In this document: piece by piece, positions 1 through 9,156 of the stretch
Numbering within the stretch: the stretch's first letter is position 1
Layout: every line of letters begins with the position of its first letter
Position numbers and translations under genes: made by a program
Source: Flavobacterium sp. CBA20B-1
GTDB taxonomy: Bacteria; Bacteroidota; Bacteroidia; Flavobacteriales; Flavobacteriaceae
Length of the DNA stretch: 64,000 nucleotides
Assembly: GCF_028473145.1 (NCBI RefSeq)
Contig: NZ_CP092370.1
Location: 1,116,001-1,180,000 of the forward strand
Direction: 5' to 3'
Notes under the pieces: model-generated
The model's database searches: none
Told to the model about the DNA's origin: nothing
The model's input: only the letters and a program-made list of their open reading frames with translations

Positions 1-476
1 AAAACACCAGAAATTGAGCAAACAGCGTGTAATTTATAGCCATAAAAATGTAAATTTTGTGAAGCACAAAATCCCTTGTTGGGAATGGCATAATCGACCT
101 CCTTACATATTTTACTTCTGGAAGAACGTGTTATTTTACACACTTCCAAGGGCATACTATCGACCACAAAATAGTTTTCAAACTCATTAAATTTTTTTAC
201 CATTTTCATTCTGATTTCTTCGATAAATGGAAATAATTTTCTTTTTCTTCTGTTGTAAACACTTCGCTCAATTTTAGATTCAATTTCAAAACCCTTAATT
301 TCTCTAAATAGCTGATGTTCAGAATCAATCGATTTAAATTCTGACAAGATTATTAAACTAATTAATTCAATATCAGATAGTTTAGGCTTTATTGGTTTAA
401 AATATAAATTCTCTTTTTCCGAAATTTTCCGCAATTCCTTCAAAATTAATTTGTAACTTGCTTCTAAGTTGCTCAT
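1..476 (-). CDS. IS982-family transposase, N-terminal part (cut by window start)
   Basis: The minus strand reads from an ATG at 476 to the window edge without a stop, giving about 158 residues. The reading contains an N-terminal helical part, then VVDSMPLEVCK, a Lys/Arg-rich stretch, GFCASQ and FYGYKLHAV. These match the order of conserved blocks in IS982-type DDE transposases, with the first catalytic Asp in VVDS. The C-terminal half lies outside the window. It probably copies and inserts its own element. The family call rests on motif recall, not on a search. Confidence 0.8.
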   Translation of the reverse strand, partial: MSNLEASYKLILKELRKISEKENLYFKPIKPKLSDIELISLIILSEFKSIDSEHQLFREIKGFEIESKIERSVYNRRKRKLFPFIEEIRMKMVKKFNEFENYFVVDSMPLEVCKITRSSRSKICKEVDYAIPNKGFCASQNLHFYGYKLHAVCSISGV

Positions 477-555
477 GATTGTATTTGATTGTCAGTCAAT
501 ACAATATACTACTTTTTTGTATCTTGAGCAACTTTTTATATAATGCACTACGGGT
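1..555 (-). mobile_element. IS982-like insertion sequence, one end visible
   Basis: The element comprises the transposase fragment plus about 80 bases upstream. Read on the minus strand, the outer end starts near 555 with ACCCGTAGTGCATTATATAA, a plausible terminal inverted repeat. The other end is outside the window, so length and target duplication cannot be checked. It lies next to, and may have truncated, a group II intron. Confidence 0.65.
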
Positions 556-687
556 TATTTTTAGTAATTTAATCAGCAAATTCAAGCGTATATCTTCGTA
601 AAATATACAATTAACAATCATCTATTTTATTAATTCACGTATGATGGATGTAGTGCGATTTTTTGTTTAAATAAAGGCTTCGCTAGA
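556..687. other. Short AT-rich spacer without recognised content
   Basis: This is about 130 bp between the IS end and the first base that matches the intron copies further right. I see no ORF, tRNA or terminator. It may be old flanking DNA left after the deletion that removed most of the intron. Confidence 0.4.
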
Positions 688-969
688 TTCTGTTCGTCGG
701 TACAGACTTTTGCCGTTTACCCCGCCTGCCTGCTGGCTCATTCGCTAAAAATGTCCACTGGACATTTTCTTTACGCTCTGTGCTTTTAGTGCATACCTCA
801 CGATAAACCACCTTGCCATGTACTAACGATTCGGATTGTTAGTCCGCTCGTAAGAGACTTGCACCCTCTGGAAAAATAACACCCCGAAAACTTGGTTCTT
901 AATACTAAATTTTTATTTTTTAACTATTTGAAAAGCTTTCGGGGTGTGTCCTGCATATGCAGGGCACAC
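688..969 (-). mobile_element. Group II intron fragment, 5' end only
   Basis: The minus-strand copy of an intron 5' end starts at 969 with GTGTGCCC, which fits the GUGYG consensus. It continues through the same inverted-repeat hairpin (around 876-948) and the domain I signature CAGAGGGTGCAAG seen in the complete copy at 59288-61259. Homology stops near 688; the reverse transcriptase and 3' domains are missing. The preceding exon bases (970 onward, ACAAGG) match the insertion point of the complete copies. The fragment carries the 60-bp palindromic repeat at a different internal position than the other copies do. Confidence 0.75.
720..780. repeat. 60-bp palindromic (REP-like) repeat, copy 1
   Basis: The core is the inverted repeat AAAATGTCCA/TGGACATTTT, flanked by GCCTGCTGGCTC on one side and TTTACGCTCTG on the other. 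Near-identical copies lie at 60831-60893 and 63667-63730. Here it sits elsewhere in the intron sequence than in those two copies, so it appears to move independently. Confidence 0.65.
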
Positions 970-1090
970 ACAAGGTATTTATGAAATGGCGGCTAAAGTG
1001 CTAAAAACAAACGAAGTGCATTTAATGAGCTTCTGTGCTAACACGAAAGTTTCAGTTTCCAAAACCACCACTTCATAAATACCCGAACCG
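970..1090 (+). repeat. attC-like recombination site L0 (intron-interrupted)
   Basis: The left arm GGTATTTATGAAATGGCGG pairs with the right arm CCACCACTTCATAAATACC. The mismatches are one A-C and one C-A on the top strand, which become T-G and G-T wobbles on the bottom strand. The site ends in ACCG, directly followed by TTATGGGC, the start of the next cassette. Its left core box is separated from it by the intron that ends at 969. Confidence 0.7.
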
Positions 1091-1148
1091 TTATGGGCAA
1101 GCTAAAACGACAGAAACCTTAAATTAAACAATTCAAACAAATAGAAAA

Positions 1149-1751
1149 ATGAAAAAAACAACTACCAAAATTGCAGTCGGACTTTTTACTTTATTATCAA
1201 TCGGACTAACTTCTTGTTCTGAAAAAGAGCCAACCCGAGATGAAATTGTAAAGAAAAATGCGGAAGAGTATATTAAGTCAAAAATGAACGACCCTGAAAG
1301 TTATGAATTCGTAAAAATTGAATTGGTTGATTCCGTATTATATAGTGACAATATTGAATACAGAAAAGAAAATTTCAAGAGCGATATGGAATACGACCAA
1401 AGCTCACTAGAACGATTAGAGAGATACAATACTGAAATTCCATCTATGTATGACGAACAAGAAGTAAAAGAATTAAACTCTAAAATTGAAAAAAGTAAAA
1501 AAATACTAACTAAAATTGACTCATTAGAATCTGAACTTGGCGATAGAAAAAATGAAGTTGCATCATACACGTATATCTTTAGTTTTCGCGGTAATAATGC
1601 TTTAGGTGCAAAAATTTTAAATGAATATGCAGTACAAACCAACCCAGCACCTGAATATAAAATCATCAATATGACAGATGACAAAGACAAAATGTACCTT
1701 AACCCAAATGATTTTCCTGGATACAGAGAAATGATTGATAAAAATCTGTAA
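1149..1751 (+). CDS. Cassette lipoprotein of unknown function (200 aa)
   Basis: The protein starts with a lipoprotein signal peptide (KKTTTKIAVGLF... LTSC, lipidated Cys near residue 23), so it is probably membrane-anchored after export. The mature part is charged and helical, with a Lys/Glu-rich segment around residues 95-130 that could form a coiled coil. I recognise no domain. The gene fills one cassette: the unit begins TTATGGGC at 1091 and its last bases before the site are GCCCATA at 1760, the exact reverse complement. It is the only clearly intact cassette gene in the left patch. Confidence 0.75.
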   Translation: MKKTTTKIAVGLFTLLSIGLTSCSEKEPTRDEIVKKNAEEYIKSKMNDPESYEFVKIELVDSVLYSDNIEYRKENFKSDMEYDQSSLERLERYNTEIPSMYDEQEVKELNSKIEKSKKILTKIDSLESELGDRKNEVASYTYIFSFRGNNALGAKILNEYAVQTNPAPEYKIINMTDDKDKMYLNPNDFPGYREMIDKNL

Positions 1752-1759
1752 AAAAGCTA

Positions 1760-2049
1760 GCCCATAATCGATTAAACTGCCCTGCCAGAAACTAGCAGGG
1801 AGAGCCCCTCTCACACCACCGAGCGTCCGGGTCACGTACTCGGCGGTTCGCAAAATGATGTATTAAATTCGATGTAATATCCGTGTTTAATTTTTTGAAA
1901 AGAATTTTGAAAGTGAAATTTATTTCGTCCTTGCATAAAGCTATATACATTTTTTATTTATATTTTAGTGGTGCAGCGAGTGCATGGGTTTTGCAAAATC
2001 CTTTCACTGATAAAACTCGGAAAAAGAACTTCGTAAAACCGCCGCCGCG
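1760..2049 (+). repeat. Degenerate attC-like site L1 with intron remnant
   Basis: The left core box GCCCATA (1760-1766) is directly followed by a minus-strand intron 3' end. The right part (about 1971-2049) resembles the right half of the mini-unit sites: GGTTTTGC, AATCCTTTC, CTCGGAAAAAGAACTTCG and a CCGCCGC end. It stops at G|TT at 2049/2050. The left arm between these parts is lost. Confidence 0.6.
1767..1865 (-). mobile_element. Group II intron fragment, 3' end only
   Basis: The minus-strand reading ends ...TCGAT immediately before TATGGGC, as in the complete introns. It includes a domain V-like hairpin (CCGAGTACGTGACCC paired with GGACGCTCGG). The domain VI hairpin (around 1780-1800) differs in sequence from the other copies, and similarity fades after 1865. 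No reverse transcriptase remains. The following ~100 bp are AT-rich with no clear content. Confidence 0.7.
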
Positions 2050-2070
2050 TTACCTATTCTATAGATTGAA

Positions 2071-2753
2071 ATGCAGAAAACAGCAATCAAAATATTTATT
2101 TTATTAGTATTAATCTCGTGTAAACAAGTAAAGCGAGATAATAATAGTAATGAACCAATCCAAAGTGTAGATTTAAACAATGTTAATGATGGTTGGACAA
2201 TTGAAAAACTTTATAACACCCATATGATTATTTTGATACAATTTTGAGTAATGGTTATCATTTGTCCTTTTCATATATTCAAGATAATGATGATGATGTA
2301 ATTCAAAAATGTTTAACTTTAAACAGGGGAGATAAAATTATAGATACATTGAATGTTATGGGTTATGCAGCTATTGATAAAAATCTAGGATATGTTGGAG
2401 CTGATTTTGAAGAGTATTTTGCGTTTGTTAATTCATACGGTAGTGGAAATCCACATTATCTTTCTTTAAGGAGAAAAAAAAATGCAAAAGAGATAAAATC
2501 GGGTTATATAATAACTTCAAATTCTAACCCTGAATTACTTATATACAAAGACAGGAATGATGAGAAATTAAAAATATTTGATTTTGAAAATAATAATGAC
2601 ATTGATATTAGCGATATAAACAATGACTGCTTTTTATGGCAACTAACAGATGCTTTGCTAATAAAAAAAGTAACTGAAAATGAAGTGCATATGGAATATG
2701 CAGACAACAGTGATAGTATCAAAAAATATAAATACAACCGCCAACAGCGATAA
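2071..2753 (+). pseudogene. Cassette lipoprotein broken by a 1-bp frameshift
   Basis: An ATG at 2071 opens a lipoprotein signal (MQKTAIKIFILLVLISC). The frame runs to a stop near 2247, while the rest of the protein continues in another frame from about 2225 to 2753. Adding one T near 2224 would give a continuous reading LYNTHYDYFDTILSNGYHLSF, so a single-base deletion is the simplest cause. The full product would be about 227 residues, acidic, of unknown function. The cassette starts TTACCTATTC at 2050, but the matching GAATAGGTAA at its end is absent, so the unit is also truncated. Confidence 0.7.
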
Positions 2754-2897
2754 CCGTTACCAAATCCCATTTTTCTGATAACATTTAGAATATCCAACCT
2801 CGTTTAAAGCCTTTTAAGGGAGATTTATTTTTTTATAATACACAGAATCTCCACCTCAAGCAATTATTCAACTTTCTTTCAATAAAAACAAACATAA
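2754..2897. other. Right edge of the left cassette patch
   Basis: ACCG|TTACC at 2753-2761 looks like the right end of another site with its stem deleted. The rest is AT-rich, with no ORF, up to the convergent stop of the first chromosomal gene. Confidence 0.4.
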
Positions 2898-3665
2898 TCA
2901 GGCTTCATCTATGAGCCATGAAGGGTATTCATCTACATAAATCCATTGGTCTTTTTCTTTTCGAATAAAAATAAAACTTCGGCAAATCTCCTCTTTTCTG
3001 CAATAAAACGACACTAAATAACAGGCTTTGGTAGCGTTGCTGTTTAAAACCAATCGGAATATTTTATCAAGCTTCACACAATATTCGTCTTGGCAAATTT
3101 TGTCGCTGCTACTGAATTCATAATACGAATGATTTAATTGGTTTAATAATATGGGTTGATTTGTACCTTTAAAATCAATTTGCTTTTTGATTAAATCAAT
3201 ATATTCTTTTCCAATTATGGTATCTAGCCGAACGTGTTTATTTTCCTCAAAATCTTCCAATAAATAAGAATATTCCGTTTGCCAATCGTCCTTATTTTTT
3301 AGGTTCTTCAAAGCTGGTTTATACTGATAGGCAAAAAGCGTATCGTTTACATATACGTTTATTTTGCGCTCTTTTAACTCGTTTTCAATTGCTTTTGAAA
3401 CAAATTCCAAACTATCTAAAGCATTTTTTATTTCTTGGTTTTGAATGGAAACTTCTTCCATTACAGTACCTACAACCAGCCCAAACTGTATCATTTCATA
3501 TCCTTTTCTTCCTTTGATATAACTTGCAATTGAATTGGGGTTTGTATCTAAATACTGGCTTAAAGTTTGTTTAATAATTGCTTTTTCGGTTTCTAAATCA
3601 ATTGTTTGTGCCGAAGAAATACTTCCAAAAAATAAAAAAACAAAAAGTATAAGTGCTTTTTTCAT
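2898..3665 (-). CDS. Exported protein of unknown function (255 aa)
   Basis: It has a clear N-terminal signal peptide (KKALILFVFLFFGSISSAQ, cleavage after about residue 20), so it is probably periplasmic. The body is mixed helix/strand with two Cys-rich spots near the C-terminus (DEYCVKL and SFYCRKEEICRSF). I recognise no family. It lies 32 bp downstream of the radical SAM gene on the same strand and may be co-transcribed. It is the first gene of the ordinary chromosome after the left cassette patch. Confidence 0.7.
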   Translation of the reverse strand: MKKALILFVFLFFGSISSAQTIDLETEKAIIKQTLSQYLDTNPNSIASYIKGRKGYEMIQFGLVVGTVMEEVSIQNQEIKNALDSLEFVSKAIENELKERKINVYVNDTLFAYQYKPALKNLKNKDDWQTEYSYLLEDFEENKHVRLDTIIGKEYIDLIKKQIDFKGTNQPILLNQLNHSYYEFSSSDKICQDEYCVKLDKIFRLVLNSNATKACYLVSFYCRKEEICRSFIFIRKEKDQWIYVDEYPSWLIDEA

Positions 3666-3697
3666 GTATTGATAAAAATTAGATGTTAACGTACAAT

Positions 3698-5935
3698 TTA
3701 AACAATTAACAAACCAAAATCGCGTAATTGTTCTCCTTGTTTAGAGAAAATAAAAGGTTCAAAATCTTCGTTTGTTTGTTCTTCAAAGCTTTTTTTCATT
3801 TGCTGAAAAGACAATGTTCCTTTTGGGTTTACTTTTAAATCATTGCAAAACTGCACAAACCACTCGCCTGCTTCTTTATCAACCTCAACCTGCAACAAAT
3901 CGTTTTTAGAATGCACATTAATTCGGGCTTTTTCAAACGTTTTTCCTTTTTTAGATTTGGTAAAATGTTCTAACACAGGTTTTGTGCCCAACCAAACCAC
4001 TTTTTGATTGGCTTTGTAAACCGGAAATGCTTCATTTTCTAAAACAGATACTATATAATCGTGCGGAATTTTGGTGCGGGGAATGTTAAAATCGAACCAT
4101 TCCTGCAATTCAAAATCTAAACACAAACCGTGCATATAGTTAAAGAGTGATTTCTTTAATCCGAATGAAAATTTATCGTGAACCGCACCCGATTTTTCTT
4201 TATGCACCAAATCGTTGTTGGCAAATGTTCCAATTTCTTTTGATAGATTAACCACATCAAACGCTTCTGGATTCAATCCAACCGGACTGTGAGCGGTCAT
4301 TGCAAACTGATGCCAAAAACCGGATTGCATGATGCCGACTTCAAACATTTGTCGAACCATTTCCAATGAATCAATCGTTTCTTGAGCCGTTTGCGTTGGA
4401 AAACCATACATTAAATATGCATGTACCATAATTCCTGCTTCGGTAAAGTTTCTATTCACTCGCGCCACTTGTTCAACGGTTACGCCTTTGTCAATCAATT
4501 GTAACAATCTGTCTGATGCTACTTCCAATCCACCCGAAACCGCGATACAACCCGATGCTTTTAATAATCGGCATAAATCTAATGTAAAACTTTTTTCAAA
4601 CCGCATATTCGTCCACCACGAAACCGAAAGTTTGCGCTTTATAATTTCTAACGCTACTTCGCGCATTAACGCCGGTGGTGCTGCTTCATCTACAAAATGA
4701 AAACCGCTGTTGCCTGTTGTGGCAATCAATTGTTCCATTCGGTCAACAATTTCCTTAGCAGCAATGGGTTCGTAAATCTTTATATAATCTAACGAAATAT
4801 CGCAAAAAGTACATTTCCCCCAATAACAACCGTGTGCCATCGTCAGTTTGTTCCAACGACCATCGCTCCATAAACGATGCATTGGATTTACCACTTCGAT
4901 TACCGAAATATATTGCGACAAATCAATATCGGTATAATCGGGACAACCAACCTGACTCTGTTTGTAGTCCTGAATCAGCGGGTTGTTCATATACTTCACT
5001 TCATCATCTTGCAATAAAAAAGTCCGTTTTAATTCGTTTGCAGAAATTTCATTATTCACAAAACGAATCAACTGTTCGGTTGGCGCTTCGCCATCGTCTA
5101 AATTAATAAAATCGAAAAACTGAAACACACGCACATCAGACACAGAACGCAATTCGGTGTTTGGAAAACCGCCGCCCATAACCATTTTTATCTGTGAAAA
5201 ATTTTGTTTGATGAACTGTGCGCAACGAAACGCGCTGTACAAATTTCCTGGAAAAGGAACCGAAAAACCTACAATTTTAGGATTTGTTTTTTCTATTAAT
5301 TCGCGTAAACTTTTAAGCGTGATTTGGTCGATATAAGTCGGTTCGCTATGTAACTTGTGGTACAATTCATCAAAAGAATTGGCAGACCTTCCCAAACGTT
5401 CGGCATAACGGCTGAATCCGAAATTTTCATCGACTGTTTCTATGATAAAATCCGATAAATCTTCTAAATAAAGCGTAGCAAAATGCTTGGCTTTGTCTTG
5501 AAAACCCATTGATCCAAATGCCCAATCCAACTCATCTAACTGTGAAAACCGGCTTGCCTGCGGTAAAAAATCGTCTTGAACAATGGCATTTGCCAATGTA
5601 GGATTTTTACCTTGAAGAAACGAAATCACCGAATCTACGGTATGAATATAATCATCTTTTAAAGCAAAAATCCTTTGAGAATTCTCGCCTAAAACCAAAT
5701 CAGATCGATTGATAAAATCAAATAAATTAATTAATCCCTGTTTGGAAAACAACTTCAAAATCACTTCTATCCCTAAATCGGCTTGATAGGAAGAAATGTT
5801 CTTTGTATTTAAAAATCCCTTTAGGTAAACCGTGCCCGGATAAGGCGTGTTCAGTTGCGTAAAAGGCGGTGTAACTAATAAAATTTGTGTCTCCAAACAA
5901 TGAAAATTTAGGCAAAAATACGATTTACTTATCAT
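3698..5935 (-). CDS. Radical SAM protein with B12-binding-like N-terminal domain
   Basis: The 745-residue protein has a Rossmann-like N-terminal half (ILLVTPPFTQLNTPYPG; later KIVGFSVPFPGNLYSAF and KMVMGGGFP) arranged like a cobalamin-binding domain, then a radical SAM core. The cluster motif reads GCYWGKCTFC, that is Cys-x4-Cys-x2-Cys instead of the usual Cys-x3-Cys-x2-Cys. The expected DxHxxG cobalamin ligand motif is replaced by ADLGIE, so B12 binding is doubtful. The C-terminal ~170 residues contain no motif I know. The substrate is unknown. The N-terminal 13 residues look unconserved; a TTG codon near residue 14 is an alternative start. Confidence 0.8.
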   Translation of the reverse strand: MISKSYFCLNFHCLETQILLVTPPFTQLNTPYPGTVYLKGFLNTKNISSYQADLGIEVILKLFSKQGLINLFDFINRSDLVLGENSQRIFALKDDYIHTVDSVISFLQGKNPTLANAIVQDDFLPQASRFSQLDELDWAFGSMGFQDKAKHFATLYLEDLSDFIIETVDENFGFSRYAERLGRSANSFDELYHKLHSEPTYIDQITLKSLRELIEKTNPKIVGFSVPFPGNLYSAFRCAQFIKQNFSQIKMVMGGGFPNTELRSVSDVRVFQFFDFINLDDGEAPTEQLIRFVNNEISANELKRTFLLQDDEVKYMNNPLIQDYKQSQVGCPDYTDIDLSQYISVIEVVNPMHRLWSDGRWNKLTMAHGCYWGKCTFCDISLDYIKIYEPIAAKEIVDRMEQLIATTGNSGFHFVDEAAPPALMREVALEIIKRKLSVSWWTNMRFEKSFTLDLCRLLKASGCIAVSGGLEVASDRLLQLIDKGVTVEQVARVNRNFTEAGIMVHAYLMYGFPTQTAQETIDSLEMVRQMFEVGIMQSGFWHQFAMTAHSPVGLNPEAFDVVNLSKEIGTFANNDLVHKEKSGAVHDKFSFGLKKSLFNYMHGLCLDFELQEWFDFNIPRTKIPHDYIVSVLENEAFPVYKANQKVVWLGTKPVLEHFTKSKKGKTFEKARINVHSKNDLLQVEVDKEAGEWFVQFCNDLKVNPKGTLSFQQMKKSFEEQTNEDFEPFIFSKQGEQLRDFGLLIV

Positions 5936-6043
5936 TTTTTATTGTGATTTCGCTTTTTAGTCGTTTATAATTTTACCAATAATTTATAGTTTATATGGTG
6001 CAACGATTTTAGTATTTTACTAAATTTGAAAAAAATCAGATAA

Positions 6044-7627
6044 ATGTTCCAAATTCCATACGAACAAACCGGCTATTTCTCTCAATTAATGATTGATTAC
6101 CTTTGTAAAAGCAATCAGTTGAGCACTTTATACAATCGTTTTCCTTCCATAGAAAATTTTAAAGACCAGATTTTAGAAAAGCAAGCGAACTTTCCTTCAG
6201 CAAACAGACAAATACTTGCAGACAGCCTGCAAAATCAATATAAAAATTTTTCGGTAACAACTGCCACTCAAAACAACATCAACAACCTTAAAAATAACAA
6301 TACATTTACTGTTGTAACGGGGCATCAGCTCAATCTTTTCACGGGACCGCTTTACTTTTTATACAAAATTGTTTCTACGATTAATTTGTGTAAAGAATTG
6401 AAAAAGAAACATCCCGAATACGATTTTGTACCTGTTTATTGGATGGCGACGGAAGATCATGATTTTGATGAGATTAACTTTTTTAACTTCAACCGAAAAA
6501 AATTTCAGTGGAACAAGGAAGTTTCGGGTCCGGTTGGCAGATTGAATACCCATGGATTACAAGCGGTTTTTGATCAATTCAAAAAACAGTTGCCATTAGG
6601 AAACAATGCCGACGAACTTGCCCATTTATTTGAAAACACTTATTTAAAAAACAACAATTTAGCCGATGCTACTCGATTTTTAGCGAATGAATTGTTTGGC
6701 AACGAAGGTTTGGTTATTGTTGATGGCGATGATGTGGCATTGAAAAAACTTTTTGTTCCACATATAAAGGAAGAATTGACTAATCAGTCGTCTTTTAAAG
6801 AAGTTGAGAAAAGTTATGCTATTTTAAAAGATTACATGATTCAGGTAAATCCGCGTGAAATTAATTTATTTTTTATTGAAGACGGCTTGCGAGAACGCAT
6901 TGTTTTTGAAGAAGATTTCTATAAAGTTTTAAATACCGAAATACAGTTTACAAAAGACGAATTGTTGCATTTGGTTGATACCAATCCAGAGAAATTCAGT
7001 CCGAATGTAATTCTGCGTCCGTTGTATCAGGAAGTTATTTTACCGAATTTGTGTTACATTGGCGGCGGCGGCGAACTGGCTTATTGGTTGGAATTGAAGG
7101 AAGTTTTTACGTTGCACAACATTACCTTCCCGATGCTTTTATTGAGAAATTCTGTTTTATTGGCAACCGAAAAGCAAAATAAAAAACGAGAGAAATTAAA
7201 TCTTTCGTGGGAAGAATTGTTTTTAAAAACCGATGATTTCCTGCAAAAGAAAACAAAAGAATTTGCTCAGCACGTATTTGATTTTGAACAGCAAAAACAT
7301 TTTTTAAAGCAACAGTTTTCCGCTTTAAAAGAAGTTACACTGCAAACCGACAAATCGTTCATTGGTGCGGTAAATGCACAAGAAGCCAAACAAATTAAAG
7401 GTTTAGAGAATTTAGAAAAGCGTTATTTTAAAGCCGAGCGTTTAAAAAATCAAGATCAGTTGGACAGAATGCTTGATTTAAAAATTGCTTTGTTCCCAAA
7501 CAACAGTTTACAGGAACGTATTGATAATTTTTCGACATTATATGTAGATTATGGTAAAGAAATGATGGATATTTTGTTAGAAAACTTAAATCCGTTAGAG
7601 CAGCATTTTGCAGTAGTGGTTTTGTAG
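6044..7627 (+). CDS. bshC: Bacillithiol biosynthesis cysteine-adding enzyme BshC
   Basis: BshC is assigned to the last step of bacillithiol synthesis, adding cysteine to glucosaminyl-malate in the cytoplasm. The 527-residue length fits the family. Diagnostic blocks are TGHQLNLFTGPLY (about 92-104), VPVYWMATEDHDFDEI (129-144) and the glycine-rich NLCYIGGGGELAYW in the second half, with a Lys/Glu-rich helical C-terminal part. No other bacillithiol gene is nearby. It is transcribed divergently from the radical SAM gene, with about 108 bp between the starts. Confidence 0.93.
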   Translation: MFQIPYEQTGYFSQLMIDYLCKSNQLSTLYNRFPSIENFKDQILEKQANFPSANRQILADSLQNQYKNFSVTTATQNNINNLKNNNTFTVVTGHQLNLFTGPLYFLYKIVSTINLCKELKKKHPEYDFVPVYWMATEDHDFDEINFFNFNRKKFQWNKEVSGPVGRLNTHGLQAVFDQFKKQLPLGNNADELAHLFENTYLKNNNLADATRFLANELFGNEGLVIVDGDDVALKKLFVPHIKEELTNQSSFKEVEKSYAILKDYMIQVNPREINLFFIEDGLRERIVFEEDFYKVLNTEIQFTKDELLHLVDTNPEKFSPNVILRPLYQEVILPNLCYIGGGGELAYWLELKEVFTLHNITFPMLLLRNSVLLATEKQNKKREKLNLSWEELFLKTDDFLQKKTKEFAQHVFDFEQQKHFLKQQFSALKEVTLQTDKSFIGAVNAQEAKQIKGLENLEKRYFKAERLKNQDQLDRMLDLKIALFPNNSLQERIDNFSTLYVDYGKEMMDILLENLNPLEQHFAVVVL

Positions 7628-7631
7628 CTAC

Positions 7632-7730
7632 GCATGCGTTAGGGATAGCAACAGAAAGCCCACAGCGAGGAGGCACGACGAGCGAGGACTTGTCGTGAAT
7701 AGCCCGACCCCCTATTCTTTTGCGGAATTT
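7632..7730. repeat. GC-rich palindromic intergenic repeat
   Basis: A GC-rich block stands out between bshC and folC. It starts ACGCATGCGTTAGGGATAGC and contains the stem GCACGAC/GTCGTG and then AATAGCCCGACCCCC. GGGATAG...GAATAGCCCG blocks of this kind are familiar to me as dispersed repeats of Flavobacterium-type genomes. Only one copy is in this window. Confidence 0.45.
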
Positions 7731-7812
7731 TAATACTTTGCATCAATGGTGTTTGAGCCTATATCTTGGTTATGAAACGCAATTTTAGGGGGGAACGCCC
7801 AAAAAGAAATTT

Positions 7813-9033
7813 TTAAATAACTTCACCCACCACAAAAGTACTTCCGCCGATGTAAATTAGGTCGTTTGGTGTAGCATGTTGTTTGGCACACGCTAACGCA
7901 TTTGGAATAGTATCAAAAACCGTGGATTGGAAACCGTTTGCGCTTAATTTTTCTTTTAAAATGTTTGCATCTAAACCGCGGGGAACATTTGGCTTTGCAA
8001 CAAAATATTGGGCATTTTTGGGTAGCAATGGCAAAATAGCATCAATATCTTTGTCGTTTACAACGCCAAAAACCATATACAATTTATCAAATTTTTGTTG
8101 CTGAACCTGCTTCATTACCAATTCAAGTCCGTTTTTATTGTGTGCTGTATCTGCAACAATCAAAGGTTTTTCAGACAAAACGGTCCATCTGCCTTTTAAT
8201 CCCGTATTTTTTTGAACATTCAAAAAGCCTTGAACAACTGTTTCATCGGCAATTTCAAAATGGCTTTTTAACAACTGAATTGCTTGGTAGGCCGTTTTTT
8301 TATTGTGCGTTTGATAATTTCCTTTTAAATCGGAGTCTAAATCGGGTATATTATTGATTGCAGATGCAAAATAAATTGGTGCATTTTGCTGTTGCGCCAC
8401 TTGCTGAAACACTTCTTTGGTTTGATTGGTAAATTCACCAATAACCACAGGGATTTTGTTTTTAATGATTCCTGCTTTTTCTGCTGCTATTTCTTCTATA
8501 GTATTGCCCAAAACGTTCATGTGGTCCCAGCCAATATTAGTGATAACACTCACTAATGGCGTGATGATATTGGTAGAATCTAAGCGACCGCCTAAACCAA
8601 CTTCAATCACTGCGATATCAACCTTTTCGTCTGCAAAATATTGAAATGCCATGCCCACAGTCATTTCAAAAAAACTTAATTTGTTCGTTTCTAAAAATGT
8701 TTTGTTTTTTTCAATAAAATGTACCACAAAATCTTTAGCTATTTCTTCGCCATTAATGCGAATGCGTTCACGAAAATCAACCAAATGTGGAGAGGTGTAC
8801 AAGCCCACTTTTAGCCCACATTCTTGCAACACTGAGGCTATTAAAGAAGATGTAGAACCTTTTCCGTTAGTACCGCCCACGTGTATGGTTTTAAACTGCT
8901 TTTCGGGCTGGTTTAAATGGGCAGAAAAAAGCAACGTCTTTGTTAAATCTTTCTCAAAAGCAGCGCTGCCAATTCGCTGAAACATGGGCAGCTGTGCAAA
9001 CATCCAATCTAAGGTTTGGGAATACTTATCCAT
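7813..9033 (-). CDS. folC: Dihydrofolate/folylpolyglutamate synthase
   Basis: A Mur-ligase-type enzyme that adds glutamate to dihydropteroate and folates, making the polyglutamylated cofactors. The 406-residue length is normal. Visible motifs are the P-loop VGGTNGKGSTSS (52-63), YTSPHLVDFRERIRING, the EVGLGGRLDSTN block, ITNIGWDHMNVLG and the C-terminal-domain ADTAHNKNG. The start MDKYSQTLDWMF matches the family N-terminus. It is convergent with bshC and divergent from exbB. Confidence 0.93.
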   Translation of the reverse strand: MDKYSQTLDWMFAQLPMFQRIGSAAFEKDLTKTLLFSAHLNQPEKQFKTIHVGGTNGKGSTSSLIASVLQECGLKVGLYTSPHLVDFRERIRINGEEIAKDFVVHFIEKNKTFLETNKLSFFEMTVGMAFQYFADEKVDIAVIEVGLGGRLDSTNIITPLVSVITNIGWDHMNVLGNTIEEIAAEKAGIIKNKIPVVIGEFTNQTKEVFQQVAQQQNAPIYFASAINNIPDLDSDLKGNYQTHNKKTAYQAIQLLKSHFEIADETVVQGFLNVQKNTGLKGRWTVLSEKPLIVADTAHNKNGLELVMKQVQQQKFDKLYMVFGVVNDKDIDAILPLLPKNAQYFVAKPNVPRGLDANILKEKLSANGFQSTVFDTIPNALACAKQHATPNDLIYIGGSTFVVGEVI

Positions 9034-9156
9034 AAAAGCAAAAAATGTGTTCTATTAATTTAATTATCTGATATTTTTTTCATTATTTAGCACAAATAAT
9101 TTTTTTAAAAATAACAATCTACAAAAATCATTTTTTTACGCGTTAAATAAAACTTT

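Noticed and set aside
1883..2107. 74-aa ORF in the left patch
   Set aside because: It runs through an AT-rich remnant and the degenerate site into the next cassette; no protein features.
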